This document shows positions 1-12,837 of a stretch of 64,000 nt of DNA, one piece after another. The notes beneath the pieces were generated by a model. The model ran no database searches. It was not told the origin of the DNA and saw nothing but the letters and a program-made list of their open reading frames with translations. The DNA is from Atrichornis clamosus. Its lineage: Eukaryota > Chordata > Aves > Passeriformes > Menuridae. Both the position numbers and the translations under genes were made by a program. The stretch lies in NCBI GenBank assembly GCA_013400975.1, contig WBMZ01010830.1:1-64000 (forward strand), given 5' to 3'. Position 1 is the first letter of the stretch. Every line of letters begins with the position of its first letter.

Positions 1-206
1 TGCTTTGATTTCTTCTTAAATCTCTTACCACAGAGGCATTACCATTACTTCTAATTGGCCCAGCCTTGGCCAGTGGCACATCCATCTTTGGAGCCACCAG
101 GGATCAGGCTTTTCTGGACATGGCAGAAGCTTCCAGCAACTTCTCACAGAAGCTAATCCTGTAGCCCCCACCTCTACCAAAAACCAGGCCTTGCAAACTC
201 AATACA
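1..206 (-). mobile_element. Truncated avian ERV LTR fragment
   Basis: This segment aligns by eye, in the same orientation, with the end of the longer LTR at 61580-62595. Shared blocks include the 'cttggccag', 'ttggagcc', 'cttctcacagaagc' and 'gtagccc' stretches, in the same order. The element end appears to be the 'aatacaa' near 206, and the rest lies off the left edge of the window. By comparison with the longer copy, the transcriptional sense is probably minus. The sequence at about 260-352 (lysine-poor, GC-richer, ending 'ctacaacaatac') may be a further piece of the same retroviral insertion, but I could not prove this. No retroviral gene is present. Family assignment comes from general recognition of this abundant avian repeat and not from a search. 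Confidence 0.55.
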
Positions 207-835
207 ACTCCTTAAATTTTTTTTATCTCAAACTGCAAGTTTTTCTCACTTTTGCACTTATGATTCTCTCCCTCATCCTGCTTGGGAAGCAAGCAATTGG
301 CTGGGGGCTTAGCTCCTGGGAGCTTGACTGGGGTAAGCTCACTACAACAATACAAAAAAAATGTTAAAAATTTTCAGTACTGCATCTCCTGCATTTCAGC
401 TGTGATGTGAATAATATTTTGATAGTCCCAAACAATGCAAAAATATGTCTATCTGACTTACCAAGTCTTTGGTGTAAGGTTTCCAGTCTGTCTGGCCTAG
501 AGGTCTTTATTTTTTCTCATGACAGGAGCCACACAGGGCAAATGCATGGAACCCCCTGCAACAGTGACCTCCTCTTTGATACTGTTTTCTAGAACTCTTA
601 TGACATTGGTGGTGTCCTCTTGCAGTGACATTTCAATGTGATTACCCTATTTTGTCCTGCTGAAGGAATATTTGCCAATTACCATATCACATATATAGAC
701 ACTTAAAGAGGTGAAGAGCACAGAAAAAAACCCAACTTTTCCCCCTTTCACTGTGTTCCCTCACTGTTCTTGGGGACTTTTGTTCACAGGATCAAAGCTG
801 CATCACCAGTGAAAGGAGTCTGTGCACCTGTAAAT
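207..835. other. No gene seen; possible further LTR scrap at 260-352
   Basis: AT-rich sequence with an A-run near 353-361. Short frames here (for example 407-592 plus) have no splice, promoter or homology support. Confidence 0.5.
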
Positions 836-922
836 CTAAATAAATATAAAGTGCACTTTACCTTACAGGTCACAACTAAAGTATGTTGGCAGATGTGGTC
901 AGTGATGCACCAACCAACTTTG
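836..922 (+). repeat. Left arm of perfect 87-bp inverted repeat
   Basis: The 87 bases from 836 to 922 are the exact reverse complement of 1994-2080, with no mismatch when compared in ten-base blocks. Identity stops sharply at both ends. The arm is not simple sequence and does not resemble CR1. A perfect match of this length means the copy is young, was homogenised by gene conversion, or arose in assembly. Confidence 0.95.
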
Positions 923-1993
923 GGAAAGGATCTGAGCCACCACAAAAGATACCAAAAAGGAGTAAATGACGATAATTATTACAGTCCTAACTAATTTATT
1001 TCATTCTACATGGAACGTAGAAACCAGTGATCAAGTCTGTGTGAATACAACATTTATTGTAGAAAACTTCTATAGAATAAACTTTCTTGAACACAAATAA
1101 ACAAGAAACACCATTAATTTTGCTTCACACAGAGAAAAAAATCAGTCAGCTAGATTAGTTTAGTAACTGAATACATTTCTATGGCCATTCTTATGTAAGA
1201 AGTTACAGTAGATGGCCCAGTGATCTCTTCCAGTCCTAATCTTCAGGAACACAATTTCATGGAAGCCCTCTTCTTTGTATCCTTGCCAAAGATAATTTTT
1301 CTTTTTTATAGTTTTTGCTCTTCTCTTAGCCAGAATTCTACTCTTGCTGATTGGTTGGGAATTATTTGACTTTCTCAAGCAGTTTTTCCCAAAGGACTCC
1401 ATCCCTTCCACCAATGGTCCATTGTTCTACCTCTTGAATGACAGAGGCTGCATGTGGATTAAAGAAATAATATATCAAATTATGTGGTGGGAAAAGGGAT
1501 ATTCTGGCTTAAAACTGAATTTCATCTCCCTTCCTTTGGTCTGTGTTCCACCTCCAACCAAAACTCATTGCCTCTAACCTCCACAGCACACAGGGTGTTC
1601 CAGACAGTAACGGGGTAATGAGATACTCACAGTTCTCAAAATGCAACACAAGGAAGCAAAATGGTCCCACTGCTCTAATGAAGGTAGGGCACAAGGCCAG
1701 TCTGGTAGAGAATTCACTTGGTTTTCCAAATTATTCCTCTCTGCTAGAACTTCTGAAAATATCAGAAAGTGGGCTGGAATCTCCGAAAAGATTGTTTTAC
1801 TAAAACTTCAAATGGAGCCAATAATCCATTGACACTTGTAAAAGAAACAACAATTAGGAAAGCACTGAATTCACCAGACATGTAGTTTTCTACTGAGGTG
1901 TGAAAAAATGACTATGACAGGGTCTCCTGGAGTTTCTAGCTGAAAGGTTGTCTGCTTTCTGTTTAATTCCCAAGTCACGTATGAGTACTTAGA
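923..1993. other. 1,071-bp spacer between inverted-repeat arms; no gene seen
   Basis: Unique AT-rich sequence. Short overlapping frames on both strands (for example 1160-1414 minus and 1543-1803 plus) look like chance. There are no transposase-like motifs, and no target-site duplication is evident outside the arms. Confidence 0.5.
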
Positions 1994-2080
1994 CAAAGTT
2001 GGTTGGTGCATCACTGACCACATCTGCCAACATACTTTAGTTGTGACCTGTAAGGTAAAGTGCACTTTATATTTATTTAG
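1994..2080 (-). repeat. Right arm of perfect 87-bp inverted repeat
   Basis: Exact reverse complement of 836-922. The matching region includes the palindromic 'gtgcac' and the 'cagatgtggtcagtgatgca' block. As single-stranded DNA or RNA the two arms could form an 87-bp stem closed by a loop of about 1.07 kb. Confidence 0.95.
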
Positions 2081-2832
2081 TCACTGGGTTTGGTCGCCTC
2101 TGAATTATAAAACTATGTCTTGGATAAAATGCTGTGAGATTGTGGTGTGAATATAGTCCATAAATTCACACCAATATTTGTTTTTATCAGTGTTAGATCA
2201 GTCCTGGCAGTTTTCCTTACAAATATAATTCCTGTGACAGCGTAACTGTTTTTATTTCCACTGAAAATAACTCGGAAGCTTTTCAGCAAGAGATGGGCAT
2301 GAATTGAAATGCAAGTTCCAATCAGTTCTGTGCACTTTTTTGCCTTACAGCAACTAAAACAGAATATTTTCTTTATTTTAGTTTAACAGTCAAATTTAAA
2401 TTGACCTACAAAATAGCTAAATGGTTTCTGCAGAGTTCCTTTTGAGGTTTGTTTAAGAAGATTTAAAAATTTTTTTGAAGTATTTTTAGCAGGTTTTGCA
2501 TAGTCTACTTTTTCTAAAACTTTATGGATAAGTGAAAGCAATATACCATGCAGTGAATGTAATTGTATGTGAGGAAAAGTATATATTTAATTGTGGCTTA
2601 AATAACAGGTTTTTCCATTTGTTACACATAGAAAGAAAAGATGACTTTGGGAAAGATTGTGTTTTTTCAATTAAAATCAGAAGTAGTTATAATTACACCT
2701 TAGAACCTTGATGGTCTTCTAGAAAATCATCAAAAAGCAAACAAAAAAATCTCAGAGATCTGAATGTACATATTTCCACTGTGCAAGGAGGCTCTTGAAT
2801 CAGACAATAAACCCCTTAGACATGTTTCTGAC
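2081..2832. other. Unique AT-rich sequence, nothing recognised
   Basis: No open frame of note, no repeat family recognised and no convincing splice or promoter signals. Confidence 0.5.
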
Positions 2833-3125
2833 AATCATAGAATCATAGAATGGTTTGGGTTGGAAGGAACCCTAAAATCATTTAGTTCCAACTCCCCTGC
2901 CATGTGCAGGGACACCTTTCACTAGACTAGGTAGATCAGAGCTCCGTCCAACCTAGCCTTGAACACTTCCAAGAATGGGGCATTCACAATTTCTCTGGGC
3001 AACCTGTTCCTCACTGTTCTGAGAATAAAGAACTTTTTCCTAATTTCTAATCTGAATCTCCTCTCTTTCATTTTAAAATTATTCCCTTTTGTCTTGTCAC
3101 TACTGGAAGGATAAGGTTTCACAGG
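2833..3125 (-). mobile_element. CR1 LINE, 3' end fragment
   Basis: Classic CR1 3' end read on the minus strand. The plus strand begins with the tandem 'aatcatag' units and 'ggtttgggttggaaggaacc'. It then follows the usual CR1 order: 'ccatgtgcagggacacctt', a 'cttgaacacttcc' block, 'gggcaacctgttcc' and 'cccttttgtcttgtcac'. It is 5'-truncated, as most CR1 copies are, and sequence beyond about 3125 no longer fits. This old copy carries no intact reading frame. The frame at 2922-3122 is a conceptual translation of CR1 3' sequence. Confidence 0.93.
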
Positions 3126-6016
3126 TCCAAGCAGTGGGTTCAGCCCTTTGCATCTGTGTAGGGACCAGATGATTTGTCATGCAGGTTGGAATGGGAAATG
3201 TTGATCCTCAGTGCCAGGGGCCCAGGGAAGCCCTGTTCAATAAGTCCCATAGATCACAGATCTAAAAGCCAGATATAATAGTGGCATTTAGGACTGCTGA
3301 GTGGGCAGTTTTCATTGCTGTTTAAGGACAAGGGTTTAAGCTGCTTTTCTTTAGCAATCTGAGGCTGTACCCTGTCATACATTTGCCTTCAGAAGAGAAA
3401 CTGTACCATCTGCTTGGCCACAGAGCTAGCATATCTTCCAAATGATGAAGGCTTTGCTCCCCACTTGGGTTTCCAACAGAACAATCTCATATTTTCAGTT
3501 AGCTTTTTCTTAGTGGCAGCAGAGGTTCTGAGGTGCATAGCAAACTGCTTAGGCAGCCTACTGGCTTGCCAGGGGATGGCTTCAGTGGCACATTCTTCTG
3601 TCACTGGCAGCTGCTCACACATTCCCTGTGGTCATAGCTATGAGTAGCAGTGAAGGCCTTCTAGACGCAGACATGGTGCATGCATAGTTGCATTACAACC
3701 CAGTATTCTCTCAATAATTTAATTTTAAGCCTAGATTAGCCTAGACATATCCAGTGAAAATCAAAATCCAAGCTGATACTCTAGTGACAAATTAAAGTAG
3801 GAAGGTTATATGTATAAAATATTTAAAGTGTATATATTTCCCTTCTTCCCAGAATGTAAATGCCAAAATTGAATCAAAGATTTTCACCATTAATTGAGTT
3901 TTGTTCTTTGTCTGTTGAGCTCAGAATTGTAAAACATCTTAAAGATGCTGTCAGAAGTTTTTAGTTTTACTTTCTCGGAGAAAGTATGTGTAGCTTTATA
4001 AAAATCTTCTAATTAGAAATCAGATCTTATCAGGGTGAATTCTGTGATCTTCTGAAAAACTATTCTAGCAATGGAAAATGAGTTAAGATTCAGATTTTCA
4101 TTCTCATATAATAGATATGTTTTTGTTTCTGTCTGATGCTGAAAAGAAAAGTTGTGTGTTATTTCCACGGCTGAGTATGTTGTAATAGCTGATTTGCACA
4201 AAATACCTGCAGCATTTAACAGACCAATGATGCATAGCATTGAGCTGGAGCTCACAATGTCTTCTTCACACTTTCCTGAAGACTGCTGATAAACCATTTC
4301 TATATTCTTATGCCTCAGTTTTCCTGTTTGTAAAACAAAGTTTGGTATATTCCATTCCCCTGGTAAAGCCGTTTGGTATCTAGCACTCAAAACAGTGTGT
4401 ATTACCAAGCAAATGGAGCATGTTAATTTTTCAAGGCATTATTTGGTGTTTGTTTTGATATTATATTAATTCTCTAAAACACGCATAGAAAAAAAACCCC
4501 AAAAACAAAGCATCAAACATTTAGAGTTTTCTTTTTCCAAAGCCCTATCTTATCCCCAAATAGAAAGTCATTAATTAAATGACTAAGAGGAGTCTGAATT
4601 CATTCTGTATGCTACATTTTATGAACATAACAAAAAAATAAGCACAATGAAAAATAAATCCAGAGCCTCTCATAATTTTATATACATCAGAGTAAATAAC
4701 TGTATTTATTACCTATTTTTAATAATTAAATTATTATCATTATTTCCATGGCAGAGAAAATGTGGAAAAATCATTTTACAGAGCCTGCTCTAGATTGGCT
4801 AGTGTTCCAATGAAGGCAGCTTTTCTGTCTCTGGATGTTTCTGACACTAGACTTAAATATATTTGTAGCTTTCCTGTAAGAAATGAGAGGTCAAGGGTCC
4901 ACTTTGATTATAACATTTAGTGGAAAGACGTTTTCTTGGTAAATTTGGGTACTCAGAAAAAAATCTCATAAAAGATTGGTCACTTGCTATTTAAGCTGTA
5001 AATAAGGTTTCTTTTCACGTACAGTATGAGCTGCCCATCCTTTTTTTTTTTTTTCTCTGAGCTTAGCAAAAGCAGTTTCATTTATCACTTTCAATCTTTT
5101 GCCTTCTGAGTCAGCAGAGTTTGAACACCTCTTATATCTTTCTCCCCTTCCTATTTTTGAAAAACAGCAACAAATACTATACTGAGCACATATAAAGACA
5201 GTGTTTCTCCTGAAGAGCTTTACAAGTAAACACTTAGAAGGCTAGACATTCTAGGAAAACCAGATGTTTGGAAGGACTTGAATGTAGAAAGGGTGCTGTG
5301 TTGGCTGAAGCTAAGCATAAATGTTTTTACCAACATACGCTACTAAATTTAGCCTGGGTGGCTCAAAAATTTTCCCTTTTTTACCCAGACATTTCTCACT
5401 ATTATGTTCTAGGGACTCATTTGGCTCATAACCAGGACCACAGGAACAGCTCTGGAGACCAACAACTTCATTTATTCCCTGAGTGAGCTTCAAAGACCTG
5501 GAATACCAGTGTTTCTTACCTCTAACTAGGGATGGAACGCTCCTTGTAGTGTTAGAATATTGTTTAAGTACATTCATTTTTTAGTGTCGTCCTAAACAAA
5601 ATCAGGTTAGTGACGGTTTTGTTAAGAATCTCCTTGGGATAGTCTGCAGCCAAATCACCTCTAGACCATGTTATTCCATATAGTGGTTGCATGTAGCTAC
5701 TACAGTCCAGGCAACTCCTGTATTCCCAAATCCATCAGACTGCACCACTGTTTGGTTGCTCTTAAAATGAAGCAGCACTTGATGGTTTTTACTTTTCTTT
5801 TTTTTCCCCCAAAATTCCCATAACTGATCAAGAGCATAGCAATAATGCCAGGATTTGGGCTCTGCTCTGGATTTGAACTTAACTCATGTCTTGATGCAAA
5901 TCTCCTGAAGTTAACTCATAGTACTGCTGCAGCTGTGTCATGTTATGGAGGTGCTGGGAGTGTAACTCACCTCTTCCTCACTGTAGCTTTGTAGTAGTGC
6001 ACTCCAAGTTTAACTC
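3126..6016. other. Unique AT-rich sequence with small repeat scraps
   Basis: Contains a T14 run at 5041-5054 and a short MIR-like piece near 4310. The minus frame at 4013-4408 (131 codons) has a plausible acceptor ('acttttcttttcag' on the minus strand near 4140) but no poly(A) signal after its stop, and part of it overlaps the MIR-like piece. I therefore do not call it a gene. Confidence 0.45.
4305..4352 (-). mobile_element. MIR/CORE-SINE-like scrap
   Basis: The minus strand reads 'ttttacaaacaggaaaactg' followed by 'aggcat', which resembles the conserved MIR core (attttacagatgaggaaactgaggc). It is short and diverged, and a chance match is possible. Confidence 0.3.
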
Positions 6017-6167
6017 TGTTAGGATGTGGTCTGGGAAGTGAGGTCCCCCCTCCAATGTATATGCTTGGGACCTATATAAGCCCGGTTAGAGAGGAAAATA
6101 CAATTGCACTACAGCAAACGTGGTAAAAAAGAAATACACCTCTCTGACTTTTTGGAGTATCTCTGCA
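6017..6167 (+). promoter_or_regulatory. LTR-like promoter scrap with TATA box
   Basis: A compact GC-richer island in AT-rich DNA starts with 'tgttagg', has a textbook TATA box 'tatataag' at 6073-6080, then 'cccggtt'. It ends in a pyrimidine-rich 'ctctctgactttttgg' stretch and 'ctgca'. The TG...CA ends, TATA box and size fit a small or partly deleted retroviral LTR (U3-R part). I see no clear target-site duplication and no second copy in the window, so this is inference. A simple host core promoter is the alternative. Confidence 0.3.
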
Positions 6168-9100
6168 TTATTATTGATATATGTGAGATTAAAACTTGAA
6201 TCCATGATTGTTTTAATTTTATTTTTTCCATTAAAATGATTGTTTTAAATCAATTAGCACAGACTTAGTGAAGAAGTATCTTTTAATTATGAAAAATCTG
6301 TCCAAAACAAAGGATGAACTAATTGTTTGTAATTTCTAACACACTTTTTAGGGTTGCGTTATGAAGTGAAAAACCTTTGCGTATGGAGGTCTCAGAGGAA
6401 CTGCCATTCATTAATGTTTTAAACAGATGCTTCACTAAGTAACATATTTAATTAAATCCACAACTGTTGTGCTTAAACAAGACAGATTTTTACTAGAGCT
6501 AGCATAAAGTTGAATTCACAGCAACAATTAACTAGACTTGTTTGTACAGTGTGTTTTATCAAACAGGTAGAGTGGATTTTCAAAAACATTAATTTAAGTG
6601 TTGATCATCATTAAAATCTCTGAAAGCTGAAGATCATAGTGTACATGCAGTCACTACAAAGAACATGTAGGTAGCTATTTTTTCCACAAGGTCTGATGCT
6701 ATTTCCAATGGACTTAATGGGAGCCAGACTGAGCTTTTATATGTGTTGGTCATATATATATATATATATATATATGTATATGTATATGTATATAACACTA
6801 TGTTTATGTATGAATAAATAATTTTATATGTATGTATAAATAATACTTTGTGAAGACCATAAACAAGTGCATGATACAATTGCATATGTTGTAAGCAAGT
6901 AAATGGGAACCACTTTTTCCTGATTTCAATACTCAACTCAAAGTCACAAACCCTAACTACACCAAATATCATACAGGTATAGCAAGAACTAGAGCACGCA
7001 ATGACACCTTCACTTCCCTCAGTTGTCTGCCAAGGAACCTCATCCGGTTCAGAGAATTCCTCTATTATTAACACAGGTATTTTATTAGTGTTTTATCTGG
7101 ACTAGTCTACTGACCTCGGTGGAGTTCCTCTAGTGTAAAGGGTAGCTGAATAATGTTAAGATCTCTGTGTGGAAAGATTCTTCTGACAATATCATGTAAG
7201 AATGCACACTTTCTTACATTTCTTTGTCTTTTCAATAGAGTGCCCTGGAAGATGCTCAGAAGTAGCGAGGTCTTTAACTTGTTCCATAATGATGGAAATT
7301 TAAGGACTCTGAGTGTATTCCATGCTGTGCTTCATCTGCTGCAGTGCTGTGATCTGCAGCACTCCACAAAGCACATGAACTCTCAGAGGCCTTTCAGGGT
7401 TCCTTTATTGCAGGAAAGGTTAGAAGCAGTTACAGTCATTATTCTTCTATGTACCCATCATTCCTTGGGGTTTATGCATTTGTGGAGTAAAGCACACTGC
7501 AATGTACATTTGTGTTTTTGAGGAAACCTTAATGTCAATTTATGTCAACATTTATATAAACCAGAACTGTCTAGTCTTAAGGGTACTAAATACTGTGGAG
7601 GGTCTTTCCCTGCTCTGCCATAGACTCTATTTCAGCAGAGAGAAAAATATCTTAAGCCTTCTTGATTTTCCCAGAGCCTTCTAACTCCACGTTGCCTCTG
7701 CATAATTTGACCTGTAGAAATTTGGTGAAAGTACTTTTTTATGTGCTATGCAAATAAGAATTTTTTTGCGACAACTAAGTAGCACTGCAAAGCAAAGTAT
7801 TTATATTTATAACATTACCATCCTCTCTTTAATTAATAGCAGCATTTGCATTACTTAATTTATTCAATATTCAGAGACCAGCCAAAGCACAAATTTTCTA
7901 TCATGGTAGGAATTAATGATGATCTACTACTATATTTCTGATAAAAGGGATTTGTGTCAAAGCACTTATTACTACACAGCCTGGGAATACTGCACATAGA
8001 AGAAAAAAATCCTATTGTTAATTTACGTATTTATTTTTTTAAACGCCAAAGAAAACCAGCTTTTCTCCATTCCAGAGCAATGTCCTATCAGATTTTGCCA
8101 CAGAATAATTGCATTGTCTGGTAAAATGACTGAGTTGTTGCCCATGACCAAAATCTTTGTTCTTTTGGGAACTTGTGAAGAAATCTTGCCCTGGGTGAAA
8201 TTCTCAGTTTTGCTTAATCATTTGTTGCAGTTGATATTATCTGGTTTTATAAGAAAAATTCAGAATGAGAATGGTAGCAGTTTCACACTCTCCACAGCTC
8301 AATAAATTTTTGAAACATGGAATATTTTGATAGTTTGTGGTCCAAGCAATAAACTAAGATGCATAATTTGGTGTTTTCTCAAAAGGTTTACAAAGGTTTA
8401 GAGAAAGAACAGGATGTTATTTTGCGGTTTTGATAGCTTTCCTTTTGACTCTTAGGCTAAAATAATGAAATTGCTTGTATTCCAGAAGAGAGTTAATATG
8501 AGGTACCTTAAAACACATGGAAACAGGGAACCCAATTCTCCTTTCATCTTTCTGTCCATCAATTGTCTTCTTTGTGAAATAACATTGGAGTTAAAAAGGA
8601 GAACAGTGAAAGTTGTGAAGACTGCCAAGAGAGTTACCATGGTTTTAAAAGTAGTTGTAGCCAGCAAAGCCAGAAAACAAATCAACACAGGAGCAACATT
8701 AGGAAGCCTAAGGAATCATCAATAACATGATAAAGGACATATGTCAGTACTCTGACTCACTTAAAAATACAGGGCCCAGTCAAAGGTTCCTTCAGATTTG
8801 ATGGTAAAATACCATTTACTTCAACAGCACAGGATTGGAACTTCTATTTGGAACACAATTCTCATAATTGTTTTTGTTGGCTGAAGTTCTTGTTTTCTTA
8901 TTTCCCATAACTTGGATGTAAAATGACTTTTCAACAATAGATATAGTATACCATAGCAACAGTATTCTTTTTAATGGTAGGAGATATCAACGAATTCACA
9001 GTCTACCTGCATCTTCTCTACTTGCAAATATTACATTTAATTCTGTGGAGCATCACTCTATCCAAGCTATGAGGTATTTCACAGTACCATACTGGATGTC

Positions 9101-12100
9101 TGTGCAGAGACCTCAAAGGTCATAGCTGTTTTAGTGCGGCCTCCATGCTATTTGTAAATTCAAGAGACATGTTACTCCTGTATTAAAGATACTCCAAATG
9201 TTATTCTTTAAACTGTATTTCACTGAGCCAGCTTAGAGACTAGTGTACAGTACAGCAAGAAAAACAAAAGGTGTATGAAAGAGCAGCACAGGAACAGAAA
9301 AATGTCACACGTAGAAAAGGTCAAAATTGCAACCTGGCTTTCAATCAGGATTTACTAAAATTGCATAAAGCATTAATAATATAAAATTCCTCTGGACACA
9401 GGAAATATTATTCATAATAAAGTAATGATGAACTGAGACTCCTAAAGAAGCTGTTGCTTTTTTGAACCAGTTGACTCCAGAACTAGTTGCCATACAGGTT
9501 GTTATTATTCCTACTGAAGTTACTGTCAGTGCTACTTATTGGATATACTGCTCTTCTACAGTGTCTGTAAACAAAATTTGTATTTCCAAATATTTTTCCC
9601 CAATTATCATGCTGTGTACTTCTGAGATTCTGTTGGATTCTTTTATAGAAACGAACATTTCACAAAGCAATAGCAATAGTGACTACAAGTATGGTCAGTC
9701 ACACACTGTTTCCTACATTAAATCCAAATGGGAAGCTTTGATAGGCATAGCTATTTGGAATAAAACTGTGTTCTAATGCCAAGTACTTGCTGACCTGGTA
9801 ATTAAAGGGTCAATTGAATTTATTGGATTTAATTTTTAACTAGGAAAGCAATTTTTATAATTTTTAGGTTTAGCTAAAAAAATTGTGAATAACTGCTCCA
9901 GCTATGTATATTGAAGGATCATATTTTTAGAAATGGAGAGATAATTCAAAACACATGGGCACTGAAGAGTGCCTTTGTACACAATCATTTCAAAACAGGT
10001 TCCATCAGTGCCATGGTATTTATGCTCCACTTTCCTGTAAACTACAGCAGGCCGAGGTGAGTAATAGAGTGACTGCCATGACAGGGCTGCTGCAGGTAAT
10101 TTTGTCCCTCAGACAAGTGAGGTGACCAGGGATCCTCAAAGAGAGAAAGGACTCCTGCTAACTCAGGCAAACCAGGAACTTCAAGTGCCTGCAAGACCTG
10201 CAGGACCTGGATGTCCTGAGTCACTGGGGTGGCTCAACAACTCAGACACCTGATTTACCTCGGGTAATCCACACTCTTCTGACTGTTAGAACAGAAGTAG
10301 ATGAACACAGAATCTCCAGTGTTCCATCCCTGGACATCTGCTGCAGCACAGAGGTTCTTAAAGTTCTGATACTTGTCAAAATTCGGATGTCTAAAACTCC
10401 TATGCTTGAGCTGCCTAAAGCTGTTTGGAATGGTCTCCCAGCAAAAGTCTCCCTAAAGATAATTGAAATATTTTTTAGAGATAAGCTTTGTGAGCTTGTC
10501 TGACAAAGGGCCACCATGGGGAGACAGCACCACTGGCCTAGAGACCTTCTGCAGGGGAAAGGCAAACAGTTACCCAGGGACAGCAAGGGCTGCTGACAGT
10601 CCAAATGAGATCATAGAGACAGCACAAATCCAAATTGCTGATGTGGCTAGTGCAAAAGCATTTTTGGTGGTAGTAGCGCAGAAAGAGAAAGATGTGATGA
10701 GTGGGTGCAATTAAAAATCCAATGCGCTCTTTTGCTGTTTATTTCTAGCTATTTTGATTCTGTCTTTTCTATGACCAAAATGTAACACAGCCTAGGAAAG
10801 GGGTCCAAATGGTCTTCTGAATAAAATATAATCATTTTTATTTCCTCAAGCCAGAGGTATATTTAGCCCTAGAACAATAAATCTATCATTCTACTGATTG
10901 AAGCAGTGAATAGATATTGCAATCAAAGTGCGTATTTATGAGGTGATAAAGTAACTGTCTCCAGAGGGTAGTGCCTCCAGCTCAGTACAACTCTTTATTG
11001 AAGTTACAGTGGCTCTGGAGACTGGACAGCTCCTGAGTTTGATGCCCTTTTATTTTTTCAGCCAATACAAACAAATGGGTTGTAAGCATGAGCAGTAGTG
11101 TACTGGTGAAAAACCAGAGCAGTCTGCCCTCTAGTTTACCCTTTTATATTGCACCACTTCATACCCAGTGCTCTGGGAACTTAGCATTCCCTACAAATAT
11201 TTTTTATAATTATTTGTTCCATCACTTCCTCTTATCTTTTTTGCATTAAAATGATAAAAATAGTATTCTGCTGTATATTTATCCATCTACTTAATATAAA
11301 AATAGCAGTTATCCATTAAAATATAAAATATTTAATTTTTTTTTCTCAGTATGACGTAGACATTTTAGAGTAAGCTCATTGAAGCTTACAAGTATTAGAT
11401 CATGAAAGGCAAGTGTCCTCTATTACACTGTGGGATGTGTAGTAACATAGCAGTCAGTTATAAGTGCTGCTGGTCATCTCTAGGGCAATGTTAAGCACCC
11501 ATCACTTTCACTGAAACCATCAATTTGTTGTGGGTTGGTGTGGGCTTTTTACATCTGTTAAGGTTGTACATCGTAGTTAAAGGAAGTGAGAATATCAGTG
11601 AAACATGCAAAGATTAGTTTTCCTCCTGGCACTGTTCATGTGTGCAAAACCCTTCATATTATAAAACATTTCTATATCTTATTATCCAGTCACAACTGAG
11701 ACCCAGTTTGCTCTTCTCCTCCTTTGATAAGTGTTTCATATGAAAATTAAACAAATGTTTTCTCAGAATGGCCAGGTGATATAATTGCAAGATGGAACTC
11801 TTGGAACTGTGAATGCGCTGAACTTTTATTAAATATCTTTCACAGCTCGAATGAACTCTGTACTGAAAATTGTAATTAAATTCAAGATATGCATGCAGGG
11901 CTGAAAAGCCTGGAGTGAATTTGGTTGTGCAAGAAAGGTTTATGATGAGGGAGGATGAGAATGAATTAACACTGAAATTGTATTATATCATTCTCAGTAG
12001 GAGGGGTATACTTTAATTGATCTGTGTACGAAAAACAAAGAAATGTTAATAGCCTTATTTACTGAAAGATATAAGCTGTGTAATAACTTTGTCTGCCTTT

Positions 12101-12560
12101 AACGTGAACATATACATTATATTCAAACACTTATGGTTACAATCTTCTTTATTCCTTCCCTCTTAACATAACAGAATCAACCAGGTCTTAAACCACACTG
12201 GGTGATACTGTGATAAGCATCAGGGTGTACCCACACTCTTCATCAAACATTAAAGAGGTTGAAGGCAGGAGTCTGGGATGACTTTTACACCCTGTGCAAT
12301 CTACTGATTCCTCCAGGGTGTGAGTGTGTCAGGAATATGGGAACTGGGAATTAAGTCTTTTAAAAAGCAGATGCAGTGGGAGGTGTATATAAATGTCTGA
12401 GTTAATGACAATGGGTCTTTCAGCAATTCAGAGCTGAGGAAAGATATTGATAGTATACAGTATTTTACTTGTATATTGGTCAACATATTCCATTCCATTT
12501 CTGATTTATTTGTAACACTGGCATAATCCATTTCAGGGTAACTTTTCCAGACATTTGTAG
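6168..12560. other. Unique AT-rich sequence; no supported gene
   Basis: Holds the AT microsatellite at 6752 and several isolated frames. The plus frame 7153-7521 (122 codons) contains a good-looking acceptor at about 7240 ('tttctttgtcttttcaatag'), but its only nearby donor is weak. The block 10040-10720 is GC-richer, with overlapping frames on both strands (10242-10604 minus is 120 codons) and no recognisable product or splice pair. Neither is called a gene. Confidence 0.45.
6752..6795. repeat. (AT)12 microsatellite with GTATAT extension
   Basis: Twelve AT dinucleotides at 6752-6775, followed by imperfect GTATAT units to about 6795. Probably length-polymorphic. Confidence 0.95.
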
Positions 12561-12837
12561 ACGAATCATAACATGTGCAACTATTTGAACACCAGCCTTC
12601 TTGCTTTTCCTTTTCTTATTCATGCAGCTTTGTCACTTTGCTTTGATGTCCCCGCCTTCCTCAGTTTCACCTGTGGCTCTGAGCTTGTCGTGCTCTTCTC
12701 CCTCCTCTGCCTCCTCTTGTGCCACCCCTGGGCACTGCAGATCTTCATGGTCAGTGGCTCCAGAGATGCTTCAGAGAGGCTCCTGTTCCCCCATCTTGGT
12801 GCCTACAGCCACATTATTCCATAGGGAGACATTGTAG
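12561..12837. other. CT- and GC-richer block with open plus frames
   Basis: On the plus strand a very pyrimidine-rich run ends in 'attcatgcag' at about 12630, which is a strong acceptor. A GC-rich stretch open in two frames follows, up to 'cttcatggtcagtg' at about 12750, a moderate donor. One frame encodes a hydrophobic leucine-rich peptide and the other a serine-rich one. I recognise neither. It could be an exon of a non-coding transcript or simply a pyrimidine-rich island. Confidence 0.2.

Noticed and set aside
4013..4408. 131-codon minus-strand frame with a good acceptor
   Set aside because: No poly(A) signal after the stop, no recognisable product, and it overlaps a MIR-like scrap; stays below the support I require for a gene.
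7153..7521. 122-codon plus frame with an acceptor-like site at about 7240
   Set aside because: The only matching donor is weak, no neighbouring exon fits, and there is no known motif.
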